Source of the DNA: Shiraia sp. slf14 | Lineage: Eukaryota > Ascomycota > Dothideomycetes > Pleosporales > Shiraiaceae | DNA: 64,000 bases | Assembly: GCA_000498155.1 (NCBI GenBank) | Contig: AXZN01000010.1 | Location: forward strand, 496,001-560,000 | Reading direction: 5' to 3' | In this document: piece after piece, positions 43,730 through 55,523 of the stretch | Numbering within the stretch: position 1 is the first letter of the stretch | Layout of the letters: the number at the start of each line of letters is the position of its first letter | Notes under the pieces: generated by a model | Database searches by the model: none | The model's input: the letters and a program-made list of their open reading frames with translations, nothing else | Told to the model about the DNA's origin: nothing | Made by a program: the position numbers and the translations under genes

Positions 43730-45058
43730 AGTTGTGGCAAGGAACTATCGATTGGTAAAGAAACCTAACCTCGGGAAGACCGGTGTCCTGGTGTCAAACC
43801 CGTCTGATTTGATGTAAAGGTACAGCATGTACAAGGATGGCGGGCCTAGGCTGCAGGTAGATCCAAAAGGCCGGGTTGCTTAGATGGCACTCGAGTGAAA
43901 GCGCAGGCGGCGAAGCCCGTCGGCTTGCAGGTGCGCAGGTCCTGAGTACCGTGGCGAATCAAGTATTTGTCAGGTCACTTGTTCCACTGTTGCAGTATCG
44001 TGGCGCTCGCACAGGCTCAATGCCCTTCCTCGGCGACTGTACTGTAGTACGGGATGCCCAAAGTAGTTGTAAAGCCGTGGCTAGAGGCGTGGGAATACTG
44101 TAAACAACAGATATATTTGTCCGCCGCTGCAAGGGCGTCGCAGTGTTACGATAGCCGTTGCGGCTAATTGTATATCTCTTACTTGGTGTAGTTTTTCTTC
44201 TGCTGCTGCTGCTGCTCATGTGTTTGCTTCTTGTTGTTGTCGGAACTAGCTTTGCTGGGGTCTGTTTTGTGTGCATGGGAAAACGTAGAGGCCCAAGCGC
44301 GGTCCATTTACATCACCCACGCGTGGACGTGCAACGCTCCTCCAACACGCTCACCATGTCACGTCCCACAACATCATGTACCCTTTACCTGTATTTCTAA
44401 GAAAGCGTTTCCACCAATCGTTGAAAATATTGTTTCCGTAGCGCCCTCGACGCCACCGGATATCCGACCTGTCATGGTTTCACAGACGCCAGGGATTCGA
44501 CAGCGTCAGGGTTTCTTTTTGCACGGCAGTTCGGCCAATTAATGTGACAAATTCATATCCTCTTGATCTCAGTCGCTACGCGGCATATTCCACAATTAAC
44601 AACAGGGTATCGAAATGAATCTCAGTGCAATTGCCCTGGCAGATCTGCGATTCCACGTGGTAAAAACCCATGAATGCATTTTTCTATTGTGGGGTTGTCA
44701 AGATGGTGCAACGAGATGACGCCGGATGACCTGTCTCTGTATGCCCATGTGCTTTCTTTTGTTCCTTCCTGGCAGGTATGACTGAATTTCTGGCCATCTG
44801 GTTTGTCCAACGTTCGTGTAGCATTGGATATAACGTGGCGTGCAGGACGGTGCGGTGTAACACGTAAACTAACTACAGCGGAGCTACTGTGGTATGCTGC
44901 CCTTAAGCCACTTGTAGGGCCGGCCCGCTGTCGTCTTCTCCAGTTCTCCTCTCGTCACTGTTTGGGTTCTCCAATTGTCTTTTTGCAGTCTCGACACTCC
45001 TGGCACATATGTATCCTTAATAAAGACGTGGTTCCTGACAGTACGCGGGTTTCTCTTC
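43730..45058. other. Divergent intergenic region with CTG microsatellite
   Basis: About 1.3 kb between APC10 and the 7TM gene. It holds a CTG tandem repeat at 44200-44216 and short, unsupported open frames. No RNA gene or conserved palindrome noticed. Confidence 0.45.
44200..44216 (+). repeat. CTG trinucleotide microsatellite
   Basis: Five and two-thirds CTG units in non-coding sequence. Likely length-variable among strains; no function implied. Confidence 0.75.
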
Positions 45059-46445
45059 ATGGCTCGCCATAGCGACGATGCTGTGGCGCGGTCGGGTGAG
45101 CAGCAAGGGAAAATCACAATCGCGTTCCTAGTATTGGCATGGTACTTCATATTGCTTCGAATATGGACACGAACATATGTGATATCAAGTTTCGGTTGGG
45201 ATGATTCAACAATGGTTCTCGCAGGGGTACGTTCACATTAAGTGCTTGGGATTGTTCAGACATTAATTCCCCAATCCACAGTGCATGTTTACAGTCTACT
45301 GCGTGGCCCAGCTTTACATTGAAGGTAATGGCGGCGGAACACATGTCACTAGCATACCTCAACTTCAAAACCTCACCAAGGTAAGTCATGAAGTCCAGCC
45401 TCTTGAGAGCCACTCAAATCAACGTCTTTAGTGGGTCGTGATCAGCGAGGCCATGTATATCATTGCCATGATGGTCTTGAAAATATCTCTCGGTATCTTC
45501 TTCGCACGCATTGTTATCAAGCGATGGCACTTTCTTCTCATCTACATCACTGTTGGAGTCACCATCTTCTCCTCCGCAGCAGCGTTCTTCTACAGCCTCT
45601 TTCGATGCGGACCGAACATTGATGACTATGTTATTCAACAACTTACAGGAAAGTGTATGCCGAGATACTTGGATAGGTTCATGGCATACCAACAAGCTGC
45701 TTTTGTCACTCTGACCGATTTGGTCTTTGTGATGCTCCCAGTGTCCATCTTATGGAATTCGAATATGTCTCGCAGATCAAAGATTTCAGCTGGTGCCATC
45801 CTAGGACTAGCGACTTTGGGATGCGTCTGCTCGTTGTTACGTTTCCGTTATGTGGACGGCCTGACAGAGACTGACGATTTCTTCTGGCATGCTACAAACA
45901 TTGCAATATGGTCAACGATCGAATGCGGTACCTGTATTATCGCAGGCTGTTTGGCAACTCTGCGCCCGCTCCTAATCTGCGTATACGCCAGAACACGCAG
46001 AGCTACAGTTTTCTCTAGTTGTGTGAAACAAATATCGCGATCCTTCGGCTCGAGCGACCGTTCTGCATCAAGTTCCACACCACATTACAATACCACAAAC
46101 TCTTCGGGTGCAAAATCCAGGATTGAAGAACATGAGTTGAGGACTACGCATGTCGACGACCCAGCATTCGCAGAGTTCATAGCACCACCTGGCCAAAGCG
46201 TCATTCTGCTAGATTCTGATTTTGGGAATGAACGAAAAAGCACTGAGCGTATTCTTGTACCACAGGATTCTCCCGAACTCGAGTTCCCTTGGCCAATCAA
46301 AAAGAAAGATGATAGAAAAAGGCAGACGATGTACGCAAGTTGGACAATGAAGAGAGGTACGGGCAGCGATGGCCGCACGTCTGATCGACCTTCATCCGCA
46401 CCCGTATCGCCGAGCGAGGATATGTCCAGCAGAAACGCAGGATGA
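45059..46445 (+). CDS. Fungal rhodopsin-type 7TM integral membrane protein (PTH11-related, SAT4 family)
   Basis: Three exons, 45059-45226, 45282-45380 and 45432-46445, encode about 426 residues with all joins in phase 0. The segment ITIAFLVLAWYFILLRIWTR followed by SFGWDDSTMVLAG is the typical first-span-plus-DD motif of the large fungal family of PTH11-like proteins. Further spans include MYIIAMMVLKISLGIFFARI, FLLIYITVGVTIFSSAAAFF, FVTLTDLVFVMLPVSILW, ILGLATLGCVCSLLRFRYV and a last one near AIWSTIECGTCIIAGCLATL. The C-terminal 120 residues are cytosolic and Ser-rich. No N-terminal CFEM domain is present, so it belongs to the short subgroup. Such proteins are thought to be receptor-like, but ligand and G-protein coupling are unproven for nearly all. 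Confidence 0.9.
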
Positions 46446-48410
46446 AAAATGCAATTACCGGCTTTGATAGTCGGGAACATCAACTAGACTTCAGGAGAAA
46501 TGCTCGCATGATTGGAACTGTCTCCAGAGTTGGCCAATCTCCCGGTCCACCGTGCAGATAATACTTGACCTTACGCAAGTTGCCAGCGACGCTTGGAGGT
46601 TGTAAGGGATATGGTTTGTTGCAATAATTCACGGGTATCAAACGTTGAACACTCCAATGTGGCCGCCTGGAGACTTGCAAACTTGAACAGAAACCTGTAA
46701 AAAGAGGATATACGGGTACTTCTGGAAAATACTGGGAGAATTACAGGAGAACGTTCGTTCGGCTGCGGAGCATCCTTGTGGTAGGAGGAGCCGCAGTTGC
46801 TTGAATTTGGCAACTGGAAACCATTACAGGTACATCAAAGCTCCGGTTTTGAGGTTTGACTATATCTATATTGGTATTCAGGGATGTCAGGATATAGATG
46901 ATTGGTGCTATGATCAAGCAGCAGGATTTGTTTATAGAGGTGATGGGATATTGTCGCATTCAAGTGGAATAGGTAGATTCTCAGAAAGAATAATGAAAAA
47001 TCCAAGTATTGAGGTATACATTGCCGCACAACGCGAATAACGTTGTATTCCATGACCCTTCCGCTGTTACACCGAATCTTTTATATAGTATATAGGGCTT
47101 ATCAATGCACATTTACCAACTAATTGACAGAAAGCAACGTTGTGGACGATTGCCTAAAATTGACAATCCCGTTCACTTCAAGGTAAAGGATTATCTGTGT
47201 ATTTCTTGGTTATTTTCAATGCTTCTTCTTCAAGAACATGGATATTATTAGGTTTTCCCTTTGCTAGATTCTATTCTCGCATAAAAGTAGCGAACTGCTG
47301 CCCCAAATTAGCACGGGGTGGTAATAGATGATATCAATCTATCAAAGGTCATGTAACCTATATATGTAGTATGACCCTTGAATCGCTCCTTCGGTGGGAG
47401 ATGGAACAGAAGTTGTCTCGTGATTTCTTGTGTATTGCAAATGCAGGAAAGTCGTAGGTATATGGAATCACAGGTATCTGAAAGAGAAAGGTCACTTATA
47501 AGGGACATATGGTATGATTTACATACACAAAATTAAGGATATTTACCAGCAGAGCCCAATGTTGCTTCTTGCTATCTGGTCGTGAATGATCTACCTCCCA
47601 GACGAACTAAGTTAAAACATGTGCATCATCTTCATGATTACTTTCTCGCTACGTTTTGTATTTAAATGTGTTAGAGGATATATAGAGGGGTTGTTGTAGT
47701 GTATAATCTGGTAGAAATGTAGAGAATAAGCGAGAACTACGCAATTGGACAAGCCATGTATTACATACAGGAAGTCTACAGTAAAAATCTAAATATGATG
47801 TATAACGCGCGGGTTGAATTGTTTATATCTGCAATATAAGTCTTACAAGCGCAAGAGAACCAATAGTATAATGAACTTGCCAAAATTTATTTATACAATT
47901 TTGCTAAAAGTACCATTAAAAACCCCCAAAAATAAAGAACAGAAAAAGCAAGTAATTAGAAGTAGACTTGCTACAACCTTCTAAGCTTTATCATCTAAGT
48001 TCCAATTTCAAAGGTACGAGGATTTTTTGATGTTTGCATTTAAATCAATCATACCATTTCTGCACCCTGGAGTGTACGCACCACCAACTAACACCCCATT
48101 GAAACACTCCAATCTACGAACACCAAACCTTCTAATAATCATCAAAGAAACATCCAACAAACCCAACAACCCCAATTACTTACACCCATTCATTCTCCAC
48201 CCAAACCGCTTCGCCGTAGAAATGCCTAGTCCCAAACCCAAGCCTGTGCCCCACCCCACTACCCCACTTTACCACAAAGCTAGCAAATTCTCCCTTCCTA
48301 GATCCCAACCTCACTTTGCAACAATTTTCACTTTCCACATCTACCTTTTCAAATGTCACTCGCAGAATATATTCCATGCAACTCGCCAAACTTCCATCAA
48401 AGCAACAACA
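46446..48410. other. AT-rich gene-poor block
   Basis: About 2 kb that is clearly more AT-rich than the rest of the window, especially 46800-48050, with many TA steps (TATATAGTATATAG near 47083-47096). Only short, featureless frames occur, such as 46801-47040. In ascomycetes with repeat-induced point mutation this base composition marks decayed repeats; I could not find a coding remnant of a transposase. It ends at the tRNA gene, a common site of retroelement insertion. Confidence 0.5.
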
Positions 48411-48495
48411 GGAGCCTTGGCGCAATGGTAGCGCGTTGGTTTTCGGTCTCGAGCATGATCACCAAAGGTTGAGGGTTCGAGCCCCTTGGGCTTCG
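48411..48495 (+). tRNA. tRNA-Arg (anticodon UCG) with 13-nt intron
   Basis: The cloverleaf can be drawn by hand. Acceptor arm GGAGCCT pairs with GGGCTTC (two G-U wobbles), the D stem is GCGC/GCGC around AATGGTA, the anticodon stem TTGGT pairs exactly with ACCAA, the variable loop is AGGTT, and the T arm GAGGG/CCCTT encloses TTCGAGC. The anticodon loop reads TT-TCG-G before a 13-nt insert (48447-48459), the canonical place for a tRNA intron (after position 37). The anticodon is therefore UCG, decoding CGA. A T-run follows at once as Pol III terminator. The exact intron ends could shift by a base, which would not change the anticodon. Confidence 0.8.
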
Positions 48496-48509
48496 TTTTT
48501 TGCTTTTTT
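48496..48509 (+). terminator. RNA polymerase III terminator
   Basis: Two T6 runs (48496-48501 and 48504-48509) directly follow the discriminator base of the tRNA, as expected for Pol III termination. Confidence 0.8.
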
Positions 48510-51500
48510 GCCTTCTTTTTGTGTTGGGGGTTGGTTCTTTTTGCGTCTTGTGCTTTTTTTGTGCGTTTGGGTGGGAGGGGAGAGTGGGTTGGCTTGGCGT
48601 GGGTCACTATTGTGGGGAAGGCGCGATACTTGAGCACAATCTTCAAGAGGGCAATGGCGTGTCAATTGGAAGGGTGATTCTTTTTTATTTTGAGCATTCA
48701 CTTCTTAGATGCCCTGCACAGCTTTCATCAATAATTTATTTAACAGCTATTGATATGTTTGTTGTCAATTTCAAAATGTTCATACCTGCAGAAATTACTC
48801 ATCTCCTGCAAAGACTCACGAGGGCAGCTATTGTGTCAGATAGAGCAAGATACAAAACTAGGCAGCATACACACATGCCCTTGCATGCTAACTCAGCACA
48901 TGATGGCAGGGGCAACACCAAGACAAAATCTGATCTACAGATCTTCTAGATCTCGGTGGCATTACCCGTCCCGTGTTTCAAATAGAGCATTCATCTTCCA
49001 TTCACCAGGAAACAGGCCTCACATGACATACTTGTTAGAGTAGGACGACACGCGACTGCAGTGTTGTTTGCAGATGTGCAGATCAAGTTGGGTTAGCAAT
49101 ACGGGAAGTAGCCAAAGAGGTTGAACGACGAGATTGCGACTCGACCATGGAAATCTGGAGACGAGCAGCGTGAAACTGACTAAATCGCATCGGTGGTTGG
49201 TGTAACCTGGAGACGACGGACAACTCAACGGTGTGAGGGCTGACGTGTTAGAGCGGGATGACGTCCAGGTCCGCTGGGTGGAGATTACGATTGACACCCA
49301 CAGATTCTCGGATGAGGCAGCGCTGCCAGGCCAGGGAGATGCTGGCGTCGATATCCAGGCAATCCCCGTTTTCGAGATACGTGTACATCTGTGGAGAAGC
49401 AGTCAAGATGTTGGGAATTGCGAAACGCCCAGTTATGTGGGTAATCTCCGGTTTAGTAAACGAAATGGGTGGCAAGAGGTCGAGGAATTTGGAACCGCTA
49501 TCAGCAACGGATGCAAGGCACTCACAACGTCCCAGATTCATGGCTCAGAGATGCACCCAACCCCAGATCCCGCAAACAGCGGGTAGTGGGTAAGATTGCC
49601 GATCAACTTGCCAGTCTGAAACATGGCTAGGTCTTGTGGGAAAACGGTCGAATGCCCTGCTTGTTGGCGTAACGTTGCACACGTCCTTGTCAGCAAACCG
49701 TCGTTCGCTTGAGAAGGGTCTGGGCACTTCTAGATTATGATTGGGCTGTTGCGGGGAATTCGCCTACCATGCTGGCATTTTTTGATTGGTGCAGGCTCAG
49801 ATAATTGCTGGAGAAACAATGTGTTGGGGCTGGTGTTGGATCTAGTGTATGCTTCGGCAGAGTATCATCTACTTCTTGATTGGAGTCACTGGGAGCACAT
49901 GAAAATGCCGAATCCTCAACGGTCAGATTTGCATCTAGATTCTGGATCAGTCTTTACGAGGAAGAATCTTGCATGCAGGATGTCGACGCTTCGAATATCC
50001 TTTCCAGGTTCGCTCTGCAAATGTGAATCATTGTTAGCCACTTACAAATGATTGGCTCGTTGGCTGGGGTGACAAGATGGGAACAGCTTCATCCTGGAAA
50101 TTTCCGATCAACAGGCATGAGGATTGGTTGATCTTGAGAGGTCCGTTAGCCTGGACGAGGATGAGGCATATTGCGTGTATGCATGCGGAGGCTCTCTCGT
50201 AACATGGTGCCTGTGCATGGGGCCGGACACTGCAACGATTTGGAGGAACCAAAGTTTGTAGAGGGGGCAATCACGTGTGAAGCTCGAGCAGACAAGGACA
50301 TTGGTGGGACGTCATGATTTACAGCGTGGGATGGATAGTGGAGATGGAGGCAGCGCAGCGTTGGAACGCTGGGTTTCAGAATCGACTTGGGTGATGGAGC
50401 AGAGGGTGAACAGCAGTTGGCTTCAGGAACCAGTGTCGCGGCTCAACACGGGTCAAGCAGTCCCAGCAATGTGGATATGGCGAAAAGTCAATTGTCAGAC
50501 TTGGGTTTTCCACGGATTGGCCGGAGGCTAGAGAACTTTGTAAGGGGCAGAGAAGCTGCGGTGCAAAGGAAGAGATGCTGTGCACGGGGTACAGATGAGG
50601 CGCTGTAGGGGAATACTAGATGTGTGCGCGCAGAGGGGCGGGATTGATGTTGCGAGCGTAGAGCTGGCGGTGAAGGTCGATGGCACCCGATGCGGCAGGA
50701 GATTTTCGCGCGTTCCAGGGGCGCTAGGCCTGAACGGGCGCTGATTGGCCGCAACTGCCCAAAATAGTAGCGGCCCTGTTTTTGCTGGCTCTGACGAGCG
50801 GGGCGCTGGAGCTACAGTGGAACGGCCGGGCAGAGGCCAATCCGTGGGATACGACTTGGGATGGACGGTGCAAAGCGGTGGAGGAATAGAATCCGTGGTG
50901 CCAGTCTCCAGTGTACGATGAGAGGGCAGCTGGCGGTTTCGAGTGTAGTGACGCAATTAAAGGAAATGATGTAGTGTGCAGCGCAACTGCACATCAAACC
51001 GTCAGTAATTGACCATGTCCATGGCACCCCTGCCACGCGCGTTGCCAAGTGGGCATTAGGTCGGCTAAGCGTAGGACATATCGCCCTCTCCTGGTGACGT
51101 GCAGATGCTTGGAGGGGAGAGGGAAGAGGGACGAGGGAAGAGGTGGCAGCCGTGCCGTGGACCCTGGGAGCCATGCATGTGCTGAAGAGAGCAGACATGT
51201 CGGTGAGGTTCAACATGGTCCTTATCGCCTGCAGGCTCGGGGCGGCATGCCTGCACCACCACCTCAGGCCACGAATTCCATGGCTTGATCGAGGTGCAGC
51301 ACTGCAGCATGGAGGGAGGCCCACCGCCCAAATTCACCAACTCCTGCAAACAGCTCAGCCGCGGGTGCAGGGGCTCCACCCAGCGCGCTCCGTGGTTGGC
51401 TGTGCTGCGGTGCTGCAGAGGCAAGATTCGTAAGTGTTTACCAGATCGCGTCCCGTACGGTGTTGGAGCTAAACGCGTCCAGCTTAGAATCATTCGCGGG

Positions 51501-53176
51501 TATTGCACGGCAGTGGCAGCCGCCCACTCGGCCTGCACACGATATGGATTTGCATTTGCATCTCTCTTCATTGTACGGTCCTGGGTCCTGCGTGCTGCGT
51601 GCTCGTCGCCATGGAGCTGAACCGACTGCACCACCCGCTGGAATGCGGGTGAGCATGTGTTTGCGTTGCCGTGTTGCCCACAGGCAAGAGTCGCACGGTG
51701 CGGAATGGAGGGCAATACCAACCACCACTCTGCTGCGAGGCTCTGTTGTGTGCCCCCGTTTTCATGCATCGCATTGCTCCTCGGCCATGGTGCCTTGCTT
51801 GGACGTTGGGCGATCAACACACAGGCGGCGGCGGGCGGGCAGGCAGGCGAGCAGCCAGAGGCACAGCTAGTGGCCGCTGGGTAGGAGGTGCAGCAGGGGG
51901 ACGCGTGAGCAAATCCTATTCCTTTGTGCCAGAAGACGCTCGAGCTCTCGCCGTAGCCCTTGGATTAGTCGACGTCCCCGGCATAGCACGGGGGGGACTC
52001 TGGTCGCCAGAAGTGAAGCTGGGGACGAGACGAGACGAGACGAAGGCGGCGGTACACCAGTGCATGCCACCATGCTTGCCTTAATACATGTGCCTGCTCT
52101 CCACGTTGGCCGCGGCTAGGCAGTTTAGCAGTGTAGTAGACCATGTCAGAGTACATAGTAGTAGTAGCAGAAGCAGAGGAGAGCTGCTGCCAGAACGACG
52201 CCATCGGCTCCATTGCAAGTGATGTGCCACGGCCCTCACCCTTCTGGTCGTTGTCGTCCCTCACCATCCTCCTCCTCCTCCACTTCCTCCCACTTGGCCC
52301 CCTCCCGTTGCAGGCCAGAGTGAAAGAAAGCCCGCACCCAACCAGCGCTTTCTCTTCCCCCAAAAACCCAGCGTCCCCAACTCTCGCGTGCACACCCGCA
52401 TGCGCCGTCTCGCCCGTGACATAATCCGACGGCGACGTGCACGCTACTACGCTGCCACCACCTACCTGGCGTGAGTAAGTATTGATCTCCCATGTCTGGG
52501 CTGGCGTGTGGGCACGGACGTCAAGTTACCCCTTCTTTGCATTGCCAGACTGCACAACCTCAACTCTTCACCCGCCAACGCCGTCGCCCTGTCACCACCC
52601 TCTCTCCCTCTATTATTTTCCTTTTCGGCTTGTTCTTGACTGTTCGGCTTTTCACTCGCGCAGTTCGCCTTCCTCTCGCTTCCCTCCAATGCTGGCTTAA
52701 CTGTCTGCTCGGGAGGCTTGGTACACTGCTGCCATCTCCGTCGATCCACGACAGCCTCTCCAGCGAGCCATCCGGCGACGTCGTTGTCTTCTCTTCTCTG
52801 TTTTAATAGCTTCTCCTTTTCTTCTTTCTTTCCAGTAGCTGCTGCAGGTACTTCTCCCTCCTTTCGTCCAGCCTTGCTCGCCACCCGCGTCCCGTTCTGC
52901 CTCCCCCTCTCGTCTCTGTGAAGAGCCGCCCTCTCCTGTCCTTCATCCTCCTTAGCCGGCCTTGCCCACCGTCCGCATCTCCATCCAAGCCTGTCCACCG
53001 TCTTCCATCGCTCAATCGCTCGCTCGCTCGCTCGTCTGTCTCGTCCTGCTGCCGGTGCTAACGTTAGGCTCGGTAGATTCTTTCTGCTCGAACCCCCCTC
53101 TCGGTCCACGCCGTCGCCTCCGAGTGCACAGGCGACTTCGATCCGTCTTCCCATCGCCGTGTTGTGAAGGGTACCG
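48510..53176. other. 4.7-kb region without a convincing protein gene; BNI4 promoter and leader at right end
   Basis: Left part (48510-50900) has ordinary composition and only short frames; a minus-strand frame at 49541-49248 has fungal-like codon choice but no family. Middle (51000-52500) is GC-rich with purine/pyrimidine repeats, for example GACGA units at 52024-52042, and overlapping frames on both strands (up to 251 codons) that I reject. Right part (52500-53176) is strongly pyrimidine-rich on the plus strand, with a CGCT repeat at 53017-53034, and probably forms a long BNI4 5' leader. A non-coding RNA gene or unrecognised spliced gene cannot be excluded. Confidence 0.4.
53017..53034 (+). 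repeat. CGCT tetranucleotide repeat in the BNI4 leader
   Basis: Four and a half units of CGCT, 140-160 bases upstream of the BNI4 ATG, inside a pyrimidine-rich leader. Likely a simple-sequence repeat. Confidence 0.7.
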
Positions 53177-55523
53177 ATGGCTCAGGTACTCGCGCCTATC
53201 GTCCAGACAACCGGTACCATTACGATGCCATATTCCTCCGATGCCTACCAGAACGCGCCTTCCCAACAACATCACACCCAGCAGCGAAACTCGCAGATGC
53301 CCCGAAATCAAGCGCACAATGCCTACGCTGGGGGTACAGGGTACAGGGGCACGTCTGCTCCGATAGCACCTTATGCCTTCTCGAGCACACCTCAACTGCG
53401 ACAAGAGAATAGCAAGCCCGCTCCAGCACCCTTCCATCAAGGTCAGCAGCAGGTCCCAAGCCATGCCTCCCAGGCCCGTCTTGGCCACCCTTCACACCCG
53501 TCTTCTTCGTCTGACTCGACCGTTTCTACGTCAGGCTCCTCCAATCGCTCTCTAGCCAATCCACCACAGGCCTCGAGAGACGAAACCGATGCCAAGAAAC
53601 TCGATGGCATACCCTCGACCCTGTCGTTGTCCACACCGCTTCCTGATCTGTCTTTGCTTGGCGACGCCCCAGCGAAACCCTCTCCGGGCCGTTACAGGCG
53701 CAGCCCTGGCAGAACAGACTCATCGACCAGTATTCCTACCGGCGCTTCCACTCCCACACAGCGCTCAACAACGGCGACGCCCACTACAGGCCTAGCAAGC
53801 CTCGTGCAGTCCCCCTCGCTGAATGGCGCTGACCTTACCACCCCTGCAAGACCTGGCCACAACCGGGCGAATAGTGCAGACGACATGCAGATCGCTAGAG
53901 CTAGTGGCCTTGATGCAGCAAAACGCTACCGAAGACGTAGCTTCAATGGCCTTGACACTGACGGCCTTGCAACGAATATGGCCTCCATGCAGGTTGGCCC
54001 AGCTCCTATTCAAGGTATAACCACAACTGCAGTATCCAATCCTGCTCGACCTGCATCTTCTGGCAGACAAGGCAGTCGGCCCACATCAAGCCACAGCCAT
54101 GACCGACAAGGCAGTGCAGGGAGTGCCTCATCAAATACATCTTCAAGATCACAGGTAAGTCGCCCCACAAACATAAAGATGATAATTGTTGACTGTTCCC
54201 AGGGCCGGTCTGAGGCCGTTGCTCCACGGAGTTACGCTTCTGTCGCTGGTACTACATCCAAAGCACCTGAACCTAGCAGGCGTCATGCCCCATCGCCATT
54301 GTCCCATCCAGTATCCCCGTCCGAGCCCGCTAGTCCATCCACTCCGTCGGCCGTGTCCAGCGCTGCCGTTCAACAGCTCACTGCCGTGAACGACAAGGAC
54401 AAGGGAATGAAATCTCGTCTTCGTCGTGCTTTCTCATTTGGAAGCGCTGCAGAACTTCGACGTGCCACTGCAGAAAACAGTCTCTCTGCAGAACGGGCAA
54501 AGCTCAGAAAGGACAGATATCAATCCGAGGAAGATGCTGAACAAGCTGCTATTATTGCCAAGCAAGAGGCGGCTGGAATTGGTGCCGGCATCTACTCAGG
54601 ACAAGGAGGCATGGGTTCTACTGACAATCTGTCTGTTGCCTCAGCTGCGTCGTCTGCTTCAATTATGCTCAGAAAGATGGGCAATGGCATGAAGAAGGGC
54701 ACCAGATCTATCAAGGGACTTTTCAGACCGAAATCCGTCATTGGCGTACCGGCCGCTGACGGGCCTGTGACTCGGCCGAGTGTTGGAGAAGTATCGTTGG
54801 TGACCGTCGAGGCTGAGAGGCACAAGGTCAATGTCAACGCGGATCCTCACGAACAAGCTCGTGGGGGAACAGGCTACCCTCGATTGGAACGCAATTCAAT
54901 CGATGCGGGACGATCTGCTGAGATTGTCAATCCTTCTATTTCCACAAGTGATTCCATGTCCAGGAAAAGTATTGTCGGAGGGGATCGGGAACGTGCGGAG
55001 ATACTCTCTTCGATGAAGAAAGGAATTTTGAAACGTGAGTCTCCTGCTCCACCAGATTACCTGGATACTAACATTCAACTAGGTAATGGAACCGGTTCCG
55101 ACTCTGGATCACCTGTACTACGACCCGCTGATGCCACATCAAGTTTTATGAACTCCAATTCCAATTCTCCTGGCACGCCCAACGACAAATCCGCGCTTCG
55201 CCATGACGACTATTTCACAAAAGCACCACGGATTCCGAATGGCAGCACTAGGAGTCTTCCCAATACCCCTCAAGGCCCCAGAAACATCTCATTCAGTCCT
55301 AAAATTCAATTTCATGATGCCTGGTCACCCCATGATTATGACCGCCGAGGAGATATTGCCACCTGCAATAGGCTTACACCTATGCTTGCACAACAAATTA
55401 AAGAAGAGCTCAATTCGTTTAAGATGGTACGTACACGAACGTGATTTTCATATATTCAAAGCTAACACTCCGCAGGAGATGGAAGTCCACGAGCTCTCCA
55501 AACCCCACACCCATTTCTTCTAA
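53177..55523 (+). CDS. BNI4: Bni4-like septum/bud-neck targeting subunit of protein phosphatase 1
   Basis: Four exons, 53177-54154, 54203-55034, 55083-55426 and 55476-55523, give about 733 residues. The first two introns are each 48 nt, divisible by three and free of stops, so the unspliced frame also reads through; GTAAGT/GTGAGT donors, CCCAG/CTAG acceptors and a perfect TACTAAC in intron 2 show that they are introns. Most of the protein is Ser/Pro-rich disorder with RRAFSFGSAAELRRA in the middle. The C-terminus is diagnostic: RNISFSPKIQFHDAWSPHDY (with an RVxF-like RNISF), ATCNRLTPMLAQQIKEELNS and the end EMEVHELSKPHTHFF. Yeast Bni4 targets phosphatase Glc7 and chitin synthase III to the neck; in filamentous fungi homologues serve septum and wall formation. 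Confidence 0.9.

Noticed and set aside
48316..48633. 105-codon frame across the tRNA
   Set aside because: It is an accidental frame through a tRNA gene and its Pol III terminator.
51065..51820. 251-codon minus-strand frame in the GC-rich region
   Set aside because: Low-complexity, no homologous motif, overlapped by several plus-strand frames of similar quality.
52462..53154. 230-codon minus-strand frame antisense to the BNI4 leader
   Set aside because: Its Arg/Glu/Lys-rich translation is simply the complement of a pyrimidine-rich leader; no domain.
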